Below, piece by piece: positions 8,766-17,640 of a stretch of DNA of 64,000 nt; the stretch's first letter is position 1, and each line of letters opens with the position of its first letter. Both the position numbers and the translations under genes were made by a program. The DNA is taken from the NCBI GenBank assembly GCA_012518115.1, contig JAAYTD010000043.1, positions 40,123 through 104,122 of the forward strand, given 5' to 3'. The stretch comes from Ignavibacteria bacterium. Its GTDB lineage: Bacteria > Bacteroidota > Ignavibacteria > Kapaibacteriales > UBA2268. Below the pieces are notes generated by a model that saw nothing but the letters and a program-made list of their open reading frames with translations, was not told the DNA's origin and did not search any database.

Positions 8766-9803
8766 ATGGAAAAACAGAACAGCAAAACCAATACAGATAC
8801 AATTACTCGCCGAAAAACTATTTTAAGTGGGATTCAGCCTTCAGGTAAATTAACTATTGGGCATCTATCGGGTGCCTTAGATAATTGGGTAAAGCTCCAA
8901 GATGAATATAATTGTTTTTATATGATAGCAGACTTACATGCTATAACTGTCAGGCAAGTTCCTGCTCTTTTGCGTTCTCAGACATTAGAGACCGTTGCAA
9001 TTTATTTAGCATGTGGCATTGATCCTAAAAAAAGTACGTTATTTGTTCAATCTCATGTTGCGGAACATTCTCAGCTAGCTTGGGTTTTGAATTGCTTTAC
9101 TGGAATGGGCGAATGCTCTAAGATGACACAATTTAAGGACAAATCGAAAACACATAAAGAGAATATTAACGTTGGACTTTTTTCTTATCCTACTCTAATG
9201 GCGGCGGATATTTTGCTTTATCAAGCAGATTTAGTACCTGTTGGCGAAGATCAGAAGCAACATTTAGAACTTTCGCGTAATTTAGCACAACGTTTCAATC
9301 ACTATTATAGCAATACTTTCAAGATACCGGAGCCTTATATTCCAAAAATTGGAGCAAGAATAATGTCTCTTCAAGAGCCGACAAAAAAAATGTCAAAATC
9401 TGATGAAAATGAACGCAATATCATTTTTATTGATGACACGCGTGAACAAATTATCAATAAAGTCAAGCGTAGTGTAACCGATAGTGGCAGTGAAATAAAG
9501 ATGGCAGCGGACAAACCCGGCATTTCTAACCTTATGACTTTATATAACATAGCTACGGGCAAAAATTTTACAGAGATTGAATCAGAATTTTCGGGAAAAG
9601 GTTACGGAGATTTCAAACTTGCGGTTGGTGAAGCAGTAGCAGATTACATACAACCTATACGTGAAAAATTTATCGAATATAGAAACGACAAAAAAATGTT
9701 AAACGATATTCTGAAAGAAGGTGCAAGTAATGCACACTTTGTAGCTTCAAGAACATTATCTAAGGTCTATAAAAAAATAGGCTTATATTCTTTAGATAAA
9801 TAA
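8766..9803 (+). CDS. trpS: Tryptophanyl-tRNA synthetase
   Basis: Class Ic aminoacyl-tRNA synthetase charging tRNA-Trp. 345 residues, the usual bacterial size. The HIGH-equivalent TIGH is at residues 30-33 inside SGIQPSGKLTIGHLSGAL, and the second ATP motif KMSKS is at 208-212. GEDQKQHLELSRNLA, the conserved tryptophan-pocket region, is also present. The N-terminal 15 residues before RKTILSGIQ are an unusual short polar extension, but no later Met could serve as start. A good promoter lies just upstream. Confidence 0.97.
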   Translation: MEKQNSKTNTDTITRRKTILSGIQPSGKLTIGHLSGALDNWVKLQDEYNCFYMIADLHAITVRQVPALLRSQTLETVAIYLACGIDPKKSTLFVQSHVAEHSQLAWVLNCFTGMGECSKMTQFKDKSKTHKENINVGLFSYPTLMAADILLYQADLVPVGEDQKQHLELSRNLAQRFNHYYSNTFKIPEPYIPKIGARIMSLQEPTKKMSKSDENERNIIFIDDTREQIINKVKRSVTDSGSEIKMAADKPGISNLMTLYNIATGKNFTEIESEFSGKGYGDFKLAVGEAVADYIQPIREKFIEYRNDKKMLNDILKEGASNAHFVASRTLSKVYKKIGLYSLDK

Positions 9804-9876
9804 TTTATAAACTGTTATTATAAAAACTTTAGTTTTTACCATTGACACTCAAAAAAAAAAACTTTAGCTGTAATTT

Positions 9877-10371
9877 ATGCAAAAGAAATTTTTAAATCTA
9901 ACTAATGGCATTGAAGCTATAGAACGTTATTCTCTTGATATATCTGAAGTTAATTTTATTCGCATACAATCAACGCACTGTGAACAGTTTCAATTTGAAA
10001 GAATACTTTTAGAACTTGACAATAATTTTTTGATGTGGCTAGCTCTTGGTTACGAATGTATTATTTATGATTTTGGCGCTGCTGGCAGTGAGACTTCAAA
10101 AGCGGTTTATCATGGTGTAGAATGGATTAAGTATGTGCTTAATAAGCGCTGGTTTGGCAAAGATACTATTCCTTATGTACGTGGAAAAATGGTGCTTTCG
10201 TCTTTTCAAAACTATTATTCTCAATTAAGTAGAAAAACTAAACGTCGCATTGATTACTTCAAAAATTTTCTATTAGTTACAGATTTGAAATTAGTATCTA
10301 TAACATCGGCTTCAAGTTATGACGGTCAAAAAGAGAAATTAGCAGAATTGATAAAAACTTATATTACCTGA
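9877..10371 (+). CDS. Conserved-looking protein of unknown function
   Basis: 164 residues, no signal peptide or membrane helix. I do not recognise a domain. The middle is the most distinctive part: IIYDFGAAGSETSK, then GVEWIKYVLNKRWFG, with many aromatic residues, followed by a basic helix (SRKTKRRIDYFKNF). It lies between trpS and mnmE on the same strand, 73 bases after trpS and 31 before mnmE, so it may be transcribed with these translation-related genes. Codon use matches its neighbours. That it is a real gene is likely because its frame fills the gap and its composition is protein-like; function is unknown. Confidence 0.7.
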   Translation: MQKKFLNLTNGIEAIERYSLDISEVNFIRIQSTHCEQFQFERILLELDNNFLMWLALGYECIIYDFGAAGSETSKAVYHGVEWIKYVLNKRWFGKDTIPYVRGKMVLSSFQNYYSQLSRKTKRRIDYFKNFLLVTDLKLVSITSASSYDGQKEKLAELIKTYIT

Positions 10372-10402
10372 TAGAAAGTATTTTTTAGAGTATAAATAAA
10401 TT

Positions 10403-11752
10403 ATGAGAACAATTGTAGCACAAGCAACTGCTCACGGAATTAGTGGTCTTGCTATTATTCGTGTTTCCGGAGCTAAAGCGTTTGAACTTGTTGATATTTT
10501 TTTTAGCGGCAAGAAAAAAATTTGCGATGCTAAAAGCCATACTATTTTATATGGAAATTTCATTGAAGATGGCAATATTATTGACGATGTTACAATTTCT
10601 GTTTTTAGAGCTCCGCATTCATATACAGGTGACGATGTTATTGAAATTGGTTGCCATGGCGGAAATATTATCCCGCAAAAAATCATAAGTATGTTAATTT
10701 CAGCAGGTTGCACTTATGCCGATGCGGGTGAATTTACGCGACGTGCATTTATAAACGGAAAGCTTAATTTAATGCAAGCCGAAGCAGTTGCTGATTTAAT
10801 TCATTCAATTTCTTTACCTAGCGCTATAACTTCTGCACGTCAACTGCATGGCGGATTTACTAAACAACTTTCGGATATACGTAAAAATCTTATAAATATA
10901 GCAGCTCTTTTAGAACTTGATCTTGATTTTGCTGAAGATGAAGTTGCTATTTTTGATAGCTCTAAAATCAAAGAAGACTTAACTAGCGCTCTCCGTTTAT
11001 GTGAGTATTTACGTTCTTCTTATAATTCTGCAAATATACTGCGAGAAGGCTTTTTTGTAACTATATGTGGCTTGCCTAATTCAGGGAAATCAACTCTTTT
11101 TAATGCGATTTTAAATAAAAACAGAGCTATTGTCAGCAATATTCCGGGCACAACTCGTGATTATCTTGAAGAAAGCATAATTATAAACGATATTGCTATT
11201 AAGTTTATAGATACGGCAGGCTTACGTAAAACACAAAACTTTATTGAAAGTGAAGGCATAAAATTAGTTTATGATAAATTAGAAGAAGCGAACTTGGTAC
11301 TTTTTTTAAAAGATGTTACAGAACAAGATGCAACAGCTATTAATATTTATAATGAATTAAAGCAAAAATATCCTGCTCAAAAATTCCTATTTGTCAACAA
11401 TAAATGCGACTTATTAGAAAATAATTTATTGACGCCAAAAAAAAATACTATAAATATATCAGCAAAAAATCAAGATGATATAGAAAAGTTAAAACAAGAA
11501 ATAGGAAAAATTGCAAAAGATTGTGTAAATATTAACAACGAAATTTTACTTAATCAGCGTCAATATCATTTACTTGGTAAATCAATGGAACATCTTATAA
11601 CAGCTATAGAAGATCTGGGCAGTGGCGCTAGTAGCGAATTTATAGCTCCTAGTGTTCGTTCGGCTGGAAATGCAATAGGCAAAATTAATGGCGAAACTTG
11701 GAACGACGAAGTTCTAAATAATATCTTCAGTAATTTTTGTATTGGAAAATAA
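10403..11752 (+). CDS. mnmE: tRNA modification GTPase MnmE
   Basis: With MnmG, MnmE makes the 5-carboxymethylaminomethyl group on U34 of tRNAs, using 5,10-methylene-THF, FAD and glycine. 449 residues. The N-terminal THF-binding domain contains IAQATAHG-like and ISGLAIIRVSG segments. A helical region holds the GTPase: G1 GLPNSGKST near 222-231, G2/G3 IPGTTRD and DTAGLRKT, G4 NKCD. The C-terminal FCIGK motif, whose Cys is required for modification, closes the protein exactly. MnmG is not in the window. Confidence 0.97.
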   Translation: MRTIVAQATAHGISGLAIIRVSGAKAFELVDIFFSGKKKICDAKSHTILYGNFIEDGNIIDDVTISVFRAPHSYTGDDVIEIGCHGGNIIPQKIISMLISAGCTYADAGEFTRRAFINGKLNLMQAEAVADLIHSISLPSAITSARQLHGGFTKQLSDIRKNLINIAALLELDLDFAEDEVAIFDSSKIKEDLTSALRLCEYLRSSYNSANILREGFFVTICGLPNSGKSTLFNAILNKNRAIVSNIPGTTRDYLEESIIINDIAIKFIDTAGLRKTQNFIESEGIKLVYDKLEEANLVLFLKDVTEQDATAINIYNELKQKYPAQKFLFVNNKCDLLENNLLTPKKNTINISAKNQDDIEKLKQEIGKIAKDCVNINNEILLNQRQYHLLGKSMEHLITAIEDLGSGASSEFIAPSVRSAGNAIGKINGETWNDEVLNNIFSNFCIGK

Positions 11753-11774
11753 TTTTAAAATATAGGATTTCACG

Positions 11775-12293
11775 ATGAATAGACATTTTAATGAAATATC
11801 ACCATTTGAACTAAATTACAATTTTTTCAATGGATTATCAAACGATTGGGCATTACTCTGCACAGGAAATTCCGAAAAGCAAGCAAACATTATGACGATT
11901 AGTTGGGGTGGCACAGGAATTTTATGGAATAAACCTGTAGCTATATGCTATGTTCGTCCGCAACGCTTTACTTTTGAAATACTTAAAGAATGCAATAACT
12001 TTACTATCAATTTTTTTGACCATAATAAATATAAAAATGAACTTTCTATATGCGGAACAAAATCAGGCAGAGATATAAATAAGTTTGAAAAAACAGGTTT
12101 AAACTTGAAAAAAATTGGTAACAATATCGGCGTTCAAGAAGCAAAACTAATTTTAAGTTGTAAAATTTTATATTCAGACTTTTTGAAAGAAGAAAACTTT
12201 TTAGAAAAGAAAATAGTTGAAGAATTTTATCCAACAAAAGATCTTCATAAATTTTTTATAGCAGAAATAACAAATGTTTTACAAGCTAGTTAG
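11775..12293 (+). CDS. Flavin reductase-like FMN-binding split-barrel protein
   Basis: 172 residues. The core matches flavin-reductase-like split barrels: ANIMTISWGGTGILWNKPVA, then CYVRPQRFTFEIL, FTINFF and CGTKSGRDINKFEKTGL. Such proteins bind FMN and reduce flavin or an electron-transfer partner using NAD(P)H, and some are uncharacterised redox proteins of anaerobes. It lies 22 bases after mnmE and 9 bases before the O-methyltransferase, so it is probably in the same transcript. The physiological electron partner is unknown. Confidence 0.85.
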   Translation: MNRHFNEISPFELNYNFFNGLSNDWALLCTGNSEKQANIMTISWGGTGILWNKPVAICYVRPQRFTFEILKECNNFTINFFDHNKYKNELSICGTKSGRDINKFEKTGLNLKKIGNNIGVQEAKLILSCKILYSDFLKEENFLEKKIVEEFYPTKDLHKFFIAEITNVLQAS

Positions 12294-12302
12294 AGCAAAA
12301 TA

Positions 12303-12965
12303 ATGAGAGAACGCCAGACTCCTTTAACAAAGGAAATACAAAACTATATATATGAAAATTTTAATGCTGAAGACGAACTTTTATCGGAAATTTCCAATCA
12401 GTGTTGGGCTGAAGCTACTATTCCACAAATAAATATTACAGGCTATCAAGCAAATTTTTTGCAATTTCTTATTAAAGCAATTGATGCAAAAAACATATTG
12501 GAGATTGGAACTTTAGCAGGATATTCAGCGATTGTTATGGCTCGCGCTAGTTCGGCAAAAGCAAAAATTTTAACGATAGAAAAAGAAAAAAAACACGCTG
12601 ATTACGCTATGAAAAAAATAGCAGAAGCAGGATTTAGCAATAAAATCAAAGTACAAGTTGAAGATGCACGCCAATTTGTAAAGCATTTCACACCGCAAAC
12701 AAAGCTTGATTTTATCTTTTTAGATGCTAATAAGTCTTCGTATTCTCAGTACTTTGATGAACTAGCGCCACATCTACGACAAGGCGGAATGATAGTTGCG
12801 GACAATGCTTTTGCTTTCGGCTTTTTACTTGATTCAGCACCTGAGCGTAACCCGAAAGGAGTACGTTCTATGCTTAGTTTTCATAAACATATACTTGAAC
12901 GTAATGATTTTTTTACTACAATTGTTCCTATCGGTGATGGTATGCTTATAAGTTTAAAAAAATAA
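12303..12965 (+). CDS. Class I SAM-dependent O-methyltransferase (caffeoyl-CoA OMT family)
   Basis: 220 residues, typical for the family. SAM-binding motif I is LEIGTLAGYSAIVMA at about 66-80. An acidic motif follows (LTIEKEKKHADYA). The metal-binding region includes DFIFLDANKSSY and GGMIVADNAF. Bacterial members methylate catechols, tRNA (TrmR) or unknown hydroxylated substrates; being next to mnmE makes a tRNA role possible but this is only inference. The stop codon lies inside the left arm of a strong shared terminator, so the gene is the last of the mnmE run. Confidence 0.88.
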   Translation: MRERQTPLTKEIQNYIYENFNAEDELLSEISNQCWAEATIPQINITGYQANFLQFLIKAIDAKNILEIGTLAGYSAIVMARASSAKAKILTIEKEKKHADYAMKKIAEAGFSNKIKVQVEDARQFVKHFTPQTKLDFIFLDANKSSYSQYFDELAPHLRQGGMIVADNAFAFGFLLDSAPERNPKGVRSMLSFHKHILERNDFFTTIVPIGDGMLISLKK

Positions 12966-13011
12966 ATAATCGATTTACTAGCTAGTTGCTCTAAACCGAT
13001 TATTTATTTTT
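12957..13011. terminator. Bidirectional intrinsic terminator between the O-methyltransferase gene and recA
   Basis: AAAAATAAATAATCG (12957-12972 region) pairs with CGATTATTTATTTTT (12997-13011) around a 24-base loop. The AT-rich arms supply a T-tract in both directions, serving the converging genes. The loop contains one of the ACTAGCTAGT palindromes. Confidence 0.7.
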
Positions 13012-13032
13012 GACTTATCTGTAAAATTTATA

Positions 13033-14103
13033 TTATTGTTCTTCTATATCTGCTTTCTTTTCTACTTGCTTATTTATATTAAAACTTTGGTTTTCATTTA
13101 GCAATTTCTTTACTTCTTCTTCAAGTTTTTTCAATAAATCAGCGTTTTCTGTAAGAACTTTTTTCAAAGCATCTCTTCCTTGTACTCTTTCTTCACCATA
13201 AGTGTACCAAGAACCACTTTTTTGTATCACACCATATTCTGTTCCTATATCTAATAAATCTCCAATCTTAGAAATGCCTTCGTTATACATAATATCAAAT
13301 TCAACTTCTTTGAAAGGTGGCGCCACTTTATTTTTAACAACTTTTACTCTAACACGATTTCCTATAATTTCATTACCTTCTTTCAATACGTCTTTTCTGC
13401 GTATATCCATACGTACAGAAGCATAGAATTTAAGCGCATTTCCGCCTGTTGTTGTTTCAGGATTTCCATATATCACACCGATTTTACTTCGTAATTGATT
13501 AGTAAACACAACTGTTGTTCTGGACTTCCCTATAGCAGCATTTAACTTACGCATAGCTTGCGACATTAATCTTGCTTGCGATCCCATTTGTGCATCGCCC
13601 ATTTCGCCTTCTATTTCAACGCGTGGAGTAAGAGCAGCAACAGAGTCTATGATAATAACATCTATAGCATTACTACGTACCAAAGTTTCAACTATCTCGA
13701 GAGCTTGTTCACCAAACTCTGGTTGAGAAAGTAATAAAGTATCTAAATTTACTCCTAAACGTTGTGCATAATTTACATCAAGAGCGTGTTCAGTATCTAC
13801 AAAAGCCGCTAGTCCGCCTTTCTTTTGAGCTTCCGCTATTATATGCAAACAAACAGTTGTCTTACCTGAAGATTCAGGTCCATAAATTTCAATAATTCTA
13901 CCACGAGGCACACCACCGACACCTATAGCTGCATCAAGTGAAATACAACCTGTAGAAATCACTTCAACCTGTTCTACTTGCTTTTGACTTAAAAGCATAA
14001 TAGAACCTTTTCCATAGGTTTTTTCTATTTGATCAATAGCTATTTTTACAGCTTTTAATTTTTCCTCTGTTACAGAGTTCGTAGCAGGAGTTTTATCTTT
14101 CAT
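13033..14103 (-). CDS. recA: Recombinase RecA
   Basis: ATP-dependent strand-exchange protein for homologous recombination and SOS induction. 356 residues. Walker [10 protein letters not shown] begins at residue 75. Also visible are TEHALD, the DSVAALTP Walker B strand, [12 protein letters not shown], the L2-region [14 protein letters not shown], and [18 protein letters not shown]. The acidic lysine-rich tail is normal. The gene stands alone between divergent and convergent neighbours. Upstream on its strand a TATATTTG box (14145-14152) matches TAnnTTTG but lacks a good TTTG at the expected distance. Confidence 0.98.
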   Translation of the reverse strand: MKDKTPATNSVTEEKLKAVKIAIDQIEKTYGKGSIMLLSQKQVEQVEVISTGCISLDAAIGVGGVPRGRIIEIYGPESSGKTTVCLHIIAEAQKKGGLAAFVDTEHALDVNYAQRLGVNLDTLLLSQPEFGEQALEIVETLVRSNAIDVIIIDSVAALTPRVEIEGEMGDAQMGSQARLMSQAMRKLNAAIGKSRTTVVFTNQLRSKIGVIYGNPETTTGGNALKFYASVRMDIRRKDVLKEGNEIIGNRVRVKVVKNKVAPPFKEVEFDIMYNEGISKIGDLLDIGTEYGVIQKSGSWYTYGEERVQGRDALKKVLTENADLLKKLEEEVKKLLNENQSFNINKQVEKKADIEEQ

Positions 14104-14128
14104 TGTTTTTATATTAATTTAATTTGAT

Positions 14129-14156
14129 TTGACAAAATATATTGCAAATATATAAA
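14129..14156 (+). promoter_or_regulatory. Possible sigma70-like promoter for the small barrel gene
   Basis: TTGACA at 14129-14134 and TATAAA at 14151-14156 are separated by 16 bases, pointing towards the gene at 14227 with a leader of about 65 bases. The match is to the proteobacterial consensus, whereas other promoters here follow the TTTG/TAnnTTTG pattern, so it may be coincidence in AT-rich DNA. Confidence 0.3.
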
Positions 14157-14226
14157 AAATATTTGTATTTTTAGTAAAAAAATGTTATTTTAGCAAAATT
14201 GTTTATATTTATTTTAGGAACAAAAA

Positions 14227-14751
14227 ATGAAAAGAACTTTATTGTCTTTATTTGTTTTAAGCCTTTTCTTATTAACTGCAACACATACTAAAGCAGCTTA
14301 TACAAAGGCAATTACTGTAGACCCTATATTACTCTTACAGTGGAACGATTTAAGATTTCGATATGAAACCTCGTTAAGTTCCAAAAATTCATTAGCTTTA
14401 GATCTTGAATTAGATAACAGATATAACGATGTTGTCGGTTTTAGAGTAGGAGCTCTTTACAGATGGTATTTTCGTGATGTTTTCCCAGTTCACACTGCAG
14501 GATTGGAAGGTTTTAATTTAGGTCCTTATGCTTTGTTAGGGTTCTATTCTTGGGACTATCCTGTAAGTAATGATCGTAGAGAAAGGCGTACAAATGTTCA
14601 TCTTGAACTTGGTGGTGAACTTGCCTACAAATGGGTTTTTGGTGGATTTACTATAGAACCTAACTTTAGATTAGGATTTCCCGTTGTTAAAAAAGGTTAT
14701 TACACCAACTTTTATTATGGTTTCGGCGTTGGTTTAGGATACGCTTGGTAA
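14227..14751 (+). CDS. Small outer-membrane beta-barrel protein (DUF3575-like)
   Basis: 174 residues. The signal peptide spans about 1-22 (MKRTLLSLFVLSLFLLTATH), with cleavage after THTKA. The mature part is short amphipathic strands: NSLALDLELDNRY, VGFRVGALYRWYF, GPYALLGFYSW, FTIEPNFRLGFP, FYYGFGVGLGYAW. It ends in an aromatic residue, as outer-membrane barrels do. Length and strand count suggest a six- to eight-stranded barrel like DUF3575/OmpW-type proteins. Function unknown; it is transcribed alone and followed by a strong terminator. Confidence 0.7.
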   Translation: MKRTLLSLFVLSLFLLTATHTKAAYTKAITVDPILLLQWNDLRFRYETSLSSKNSLALDLELDNRYNDVVGFRVGALYRWYFRDVFPVHTAGLEGFNLGPYALLGFYSWDYPVSNDRRERRTNVHLELGGELAYKWVFGGFTIEPNFRLGFPVVKKGYYTNFYYGFGVGLGYAW

Positions 14752-14792
14752 AAGTAAAAAGTTAATATTTCATATTTTAACAATATAAAAGT

Positions 14793-14828
14793 AAAAGAGA
14801 GATTTTATCAAAATAGTCTCTCTTTTTT
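14793..14828. terminator. Bidirectional intrinsic terminator
   Basis: AAAAGAGAGA at 14793 pairs with TCTCTCTTTT ending near 14826; the loop is about 14 bases and a T-run follows. It sits between the barrel gene and the converging recQ and serves the plus strand best. Confidence 0.75.
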
Positions 14829-17208
14829 ATTTATTATTTTTTATAAAAGCTACAATAATTCTTAGTATTGCAAAATCTATTGGATTTTCGAGTTTACTTT
14901 GTATATCTCTTAGCATTAAATAAGGTGTTTCATCTATTATTTTTTTGACATTATAATAATCTTCTTTACTAAAATAATCATAAGGATTGAGCTCAACTCC
15001 ATTTTCGATTGCATATTGAATTTGCCTAGCTATCTCACCTTTTGACACTCCAATTTTTTTAGCAACTTCATCTATATTTTTTCCTTTCAAAAACAGTTTA
15101 TTAATTTTTATAATCTCTTTAGCAACTTTGTCGTTTGTTTGTTTTTCTGTATGTATATTTTTTTTGATATCTATTTTTTTCGTAACACTTCTATTTGTCT
15201 TTTTTGCTGATAGAATAAACTTATTTTTTTCATAAAAATTTACGCCTGCAGAGCTAACACTCACAACAGGATATTCGTCTTCTGATAAAATAAGCAGTTT
15301 GTTTTCTATAGCTATATCTATTTTTGTTATAATTTCATTTTTTTTAGAATCTTTCAAAATACCGAATAGTTTTTCATTTATATTCGTATAAGTGCTAAAT
15401 TTTTCTATGTTCTCACCTATCAAATACTCTCTTATAGAATATCTTCCGTATCTTCCTTTCAATTCTATTGCTACAGATATAATTGCCACATTTTCGAAAT
15501 CTACAACAATAGTGGTTTTCATTTTTCGTTTTTTACAAGAACTACATTTTTTACATTTTCCGCTATATCTATTATCGTTGAAATAATTCAATATAAAATT
15601 CCTTTTGCATTCTTTTGTTTCAGCATAATCAAACATTCTTTGCAAATTATTTTCAGAATCTTTCTTACGTGCATAAAATTCGTTGAAATCCATATTAAAT
15701 TCATCAAATTCATTTATTTTCAATTGAAATTCATAGGTATTGGGCGCTAGTTCATCTTTAACAGCAACAATATTTTCTAATTGCAAATATCGCATATTTT
15801 TTTCAAAATCTTCTCTTTCTATTTCATATTTCCTAATTAGATAGTCTTTATCTATATCTACAAATTTATATAGACTTTCTTCGGTTACAGATCTTAATAT
15901 TGCTTCTAACATTTTACTTTTACTATCACTTAATTTGTTCAAATGGTCAATTAGATTTTCTTTTGTATCTAATATCATAATCTGCATATTCTTATTTATA
16001 TTGTTTTTATTTATGACATTATATCTAACAAATTGCTCTATAATAGTATAAGTTTTTGCTGCATTTAGTCCTGTTTTATTTGCAATTTCTATTTCAGTGA
16101 AGAAAGAAGTTTCTGTTTTTTGATTTTTGAAAAAGTCAAAGAGTTTAATAAACTCTTCTTTTGGAGGAAAAGTTGAGTTAATAAAGTATTCTTGTAATTT
16201 TATATCATTTAAGTTATAGAAAAGATAGCAATTAGATTCTTTACCGTCGCGTCCTGCCCGTCCTGCTTCTTGATAGTAAGCCTCTATACTTCCCGGCAAA
16301 TTATAATGAATAACATTACGAACATCAGCTTTATCTATCCCCATTCCAAAGGCATTTGTCGCTACAATAATACTGTTTTTGTTATTTATGAAATCATCTT
16401 GATTTTTTTGTCTTTGTGAGGCAGACATTCCCGCATGATACCTGTTTGCTTTAATATTGTCCACTATAAGTTTTTTATATACGTCATCAGTATTATTGCG
16501 AGATCCACAATAAATAATTGTACTTCCTTCTTGATTATCAGCTACAATATTTTTTATTTTCTGGAATTTATCGCTTGTTTTTTCCGTCAGATAGCTAAGA
16601 TTTGGTCTATCAAATCCGCTAACAACTCGTTTAGTTTTTTTCATTTTAAGTGCTTTGATAATATCATCTTGCACTTCTGGAGTAGCTGTAGCTGTTAATG
16701 CTACTTTATTAGAAATACTTATATCTTCTAAACTATCCACTATATTTAGATATGACGGTCTAAAATCATGTCCCCATTGAGATATACAATGAGCTTCATC
16801 TACTGCAATAAAAGAGATTTTTATCTGGCTTAAAATCGTTAGAAATGCTTGGCTCTCTAACCGTTCAGGTGCAATATATATTAATTTATATTCTCCTTTT
16901 ACCAATTTATTTATTCGTTCGCTATATTCATCTCCTTGCAAACTGCTATTAATATAAGTGCAACTAATTCCACGTTTTTCTAAAGCTTCACTTTGATCTT
17001 TCATCAACGCAATAAGAGGTGAGATAACAATTGCCGTACCTTCTAAAATTATCGCAGGTAACTGATAGCATAATGATTTCCCACCTCCTGTTGGCATAAC
17101 AACTAAAGTATCATTTCCTTCAATAATATCTTTAATTATTTCATATTGGGCATTGCGAAATTCTTCAAATCCAAAATATTGGCGTAGCTTTTTATAAATC
17201 AATGACAT
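14827..17208 (-). CDS. recQ: RecQ-family ATP-dependent DNA helicase
   Basis: 3'-5' superfamily 2 helicase in recombination and fork repair. 793 residues. The N-terminal helicase shows GFEEFRNAQYEII, Walker A MPTGGGKSLCYQLP, VDEAHCISQWGHDFRPSY (DEAH box plus RecQ aromatic loop), ATNAFGMGIDKADVR and YYQEAGRAGRDG. A RecQ zinc-binding domain follows with CKRNFILNYFNDNRYSGKC and two more Cys (CSSC). The last 90 residues carry a helix-turn-helix segment (IDEVAKKIGVSKGEIARQI) instead of an obvious HRDC domain. It starts nine bases after the HIT gene's stop, so the two are co-transcribed. Confidence 0.94.
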   Translation of the reverse strand: MSLIYKKLRQYFGFEEFRNAQYEIIKDIIEGNDTLVVMPTGGGKSLCYQLPAIILEGTAIVISPLIALMKDQSEALEKRGISCTYINSSLQGDEYSERINKLVKGEYKLIYIAPERLESQAFLTILSQIKISFIAVDEAHCISQWGHDFRPSYLNIVDSLEDISISNKVALTATATPEVQDDIIKALKMKKTKRVVSGFDRPNLSYLTEKTSDKFQKIKNIVADNQEGSTIIYCGSRNNTDDVYKKLIVDNIKANRYHAGMSASQRQKNQDDFINNKNSIIVATNAFGMGIDKADVRNVIHYNLPGSIEAYYQEAGRAGRDGKESNCYLFYNLNDIKLQEYFINSTFPPKEEFIKLFDFFKNQKTETSFFTEIEIANKTGLNAAKTYTIIEQFVRYNVINKNNINKNMQIMILDTKENLIDHLNKLSDSKSKMLEAILRSVTEESLYKFVDIDKDYLIRKYEIEREDFEKNMRYLQLENIVAVKDELAPNTYEFQLKINEFDEFNMDFNEFYARKKDSENNLQRMFDYAETKECKRNFILNYFNDNRYSGKCKKCSSCKKRKMKTTIVVDFENVAIISVAIELKGRYGRYSIREYLIGENIEKFSTYTNINEKLFGILKDSKKNEIITKIDIAIENKLLILSEDEYPVVSVSSAGVNFYEKNKFILSAKKTNRSVTKKIDIKKNIHTEKQTNDKVAKEIIKINKLFLKGKNIDEVAKKIGVSKGEIARQIQYAIENGVELNPYDYFSKEDYYNVKKIIDETPYLMLRDIQSKLENPIDFAILRIIVAFIKNNK

Positions 17209-17217
17209 TTCTTTTAG

Positions 17218-17559
17218 TTAAAATTCCCATTTCAATCTTTTTCCAGCAATAAGATGACAATGTATATGTGGAACTGTTTGTCCGCCATCATCATTGCAAT
17301 TCATAACTAATCTATAACCTTTTTCTGCAACATTATATTTTCTAGCTAGCTCTGTTGCAGTCAGTATAATTTGAGATATCAATTCTGAATTATCGCTTGT
17401 AAGCTCATTAATAGTTTCAATTTGTTCTTTTGGAAAAATTAAAAAATGTATTGGCGCTTGTGGATTAATATCTTTAATAGCCATTATTTTTTCATTTTCA
17501 AAGATAATTTCTGATTTTATTTCTCTTTTAATAATTTTGGTAAAAATTGAATCTTCCAT
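17218..17559 (-). CDS. HIT-family nucleotide hydrolase (HinT-like)
   Basis: 113 residues, a single HIT domain. The active-site signature HIHCHLIAG places the histidines at 98, 100 and 102, the last being the nucleophile. The N-terminal part has the usual SIFTKIIKREI opening and the INPQAPIHFLIFPK strand. HinT enzymes hydrolyse adenosine phosphoramidates and aminoacyl-adenylates in the cytosol. It is followed nine bases later by recQ on the same strand. Confidence 0.93.
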   Translation of the reverse strand: MEDSIFTKIIKREIKSEIIFENEKIMAIKDINPQAPIHFLIFPKEQIETINELTSDNSELISQIILTATELARKYNVAEKGYRLVMNCNDDGGQTVPHIHCHLIAGKRLKWEF

Positions 17560-17584
17560 TTGTTTTTTCCTATTTTTTTGTGTT

Positions 17585-17621
17585 ATAAAAAAAAAGCCCT
17601 CCGCATAAATACGGAGAGCTT
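17585..17621 (-). terminator. Intrinsic terminator of the large T9SS gene
   Basis: On the minus strand AAGCTCTCCG pairs with CGGAGGGCTT (one G-T pair) around an eight-base loop, followed by a long T-run. It begins 20 bases after the stop codon of the 17641-22677 gene and separates it from the HIT-recQ pair. Confidence 0.85.
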
Positions 17622-17640
17622 GTTATGAAATTACTGCTTA

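Noticed and set aside
8557..8826. 89-codon open frame upstream of trpS
   Set aside because: It consists of the dispersed repeat followed by Phe/Tyr-rich translation of AT-rich promoter DNA and overlaps the trpS start in another frame.
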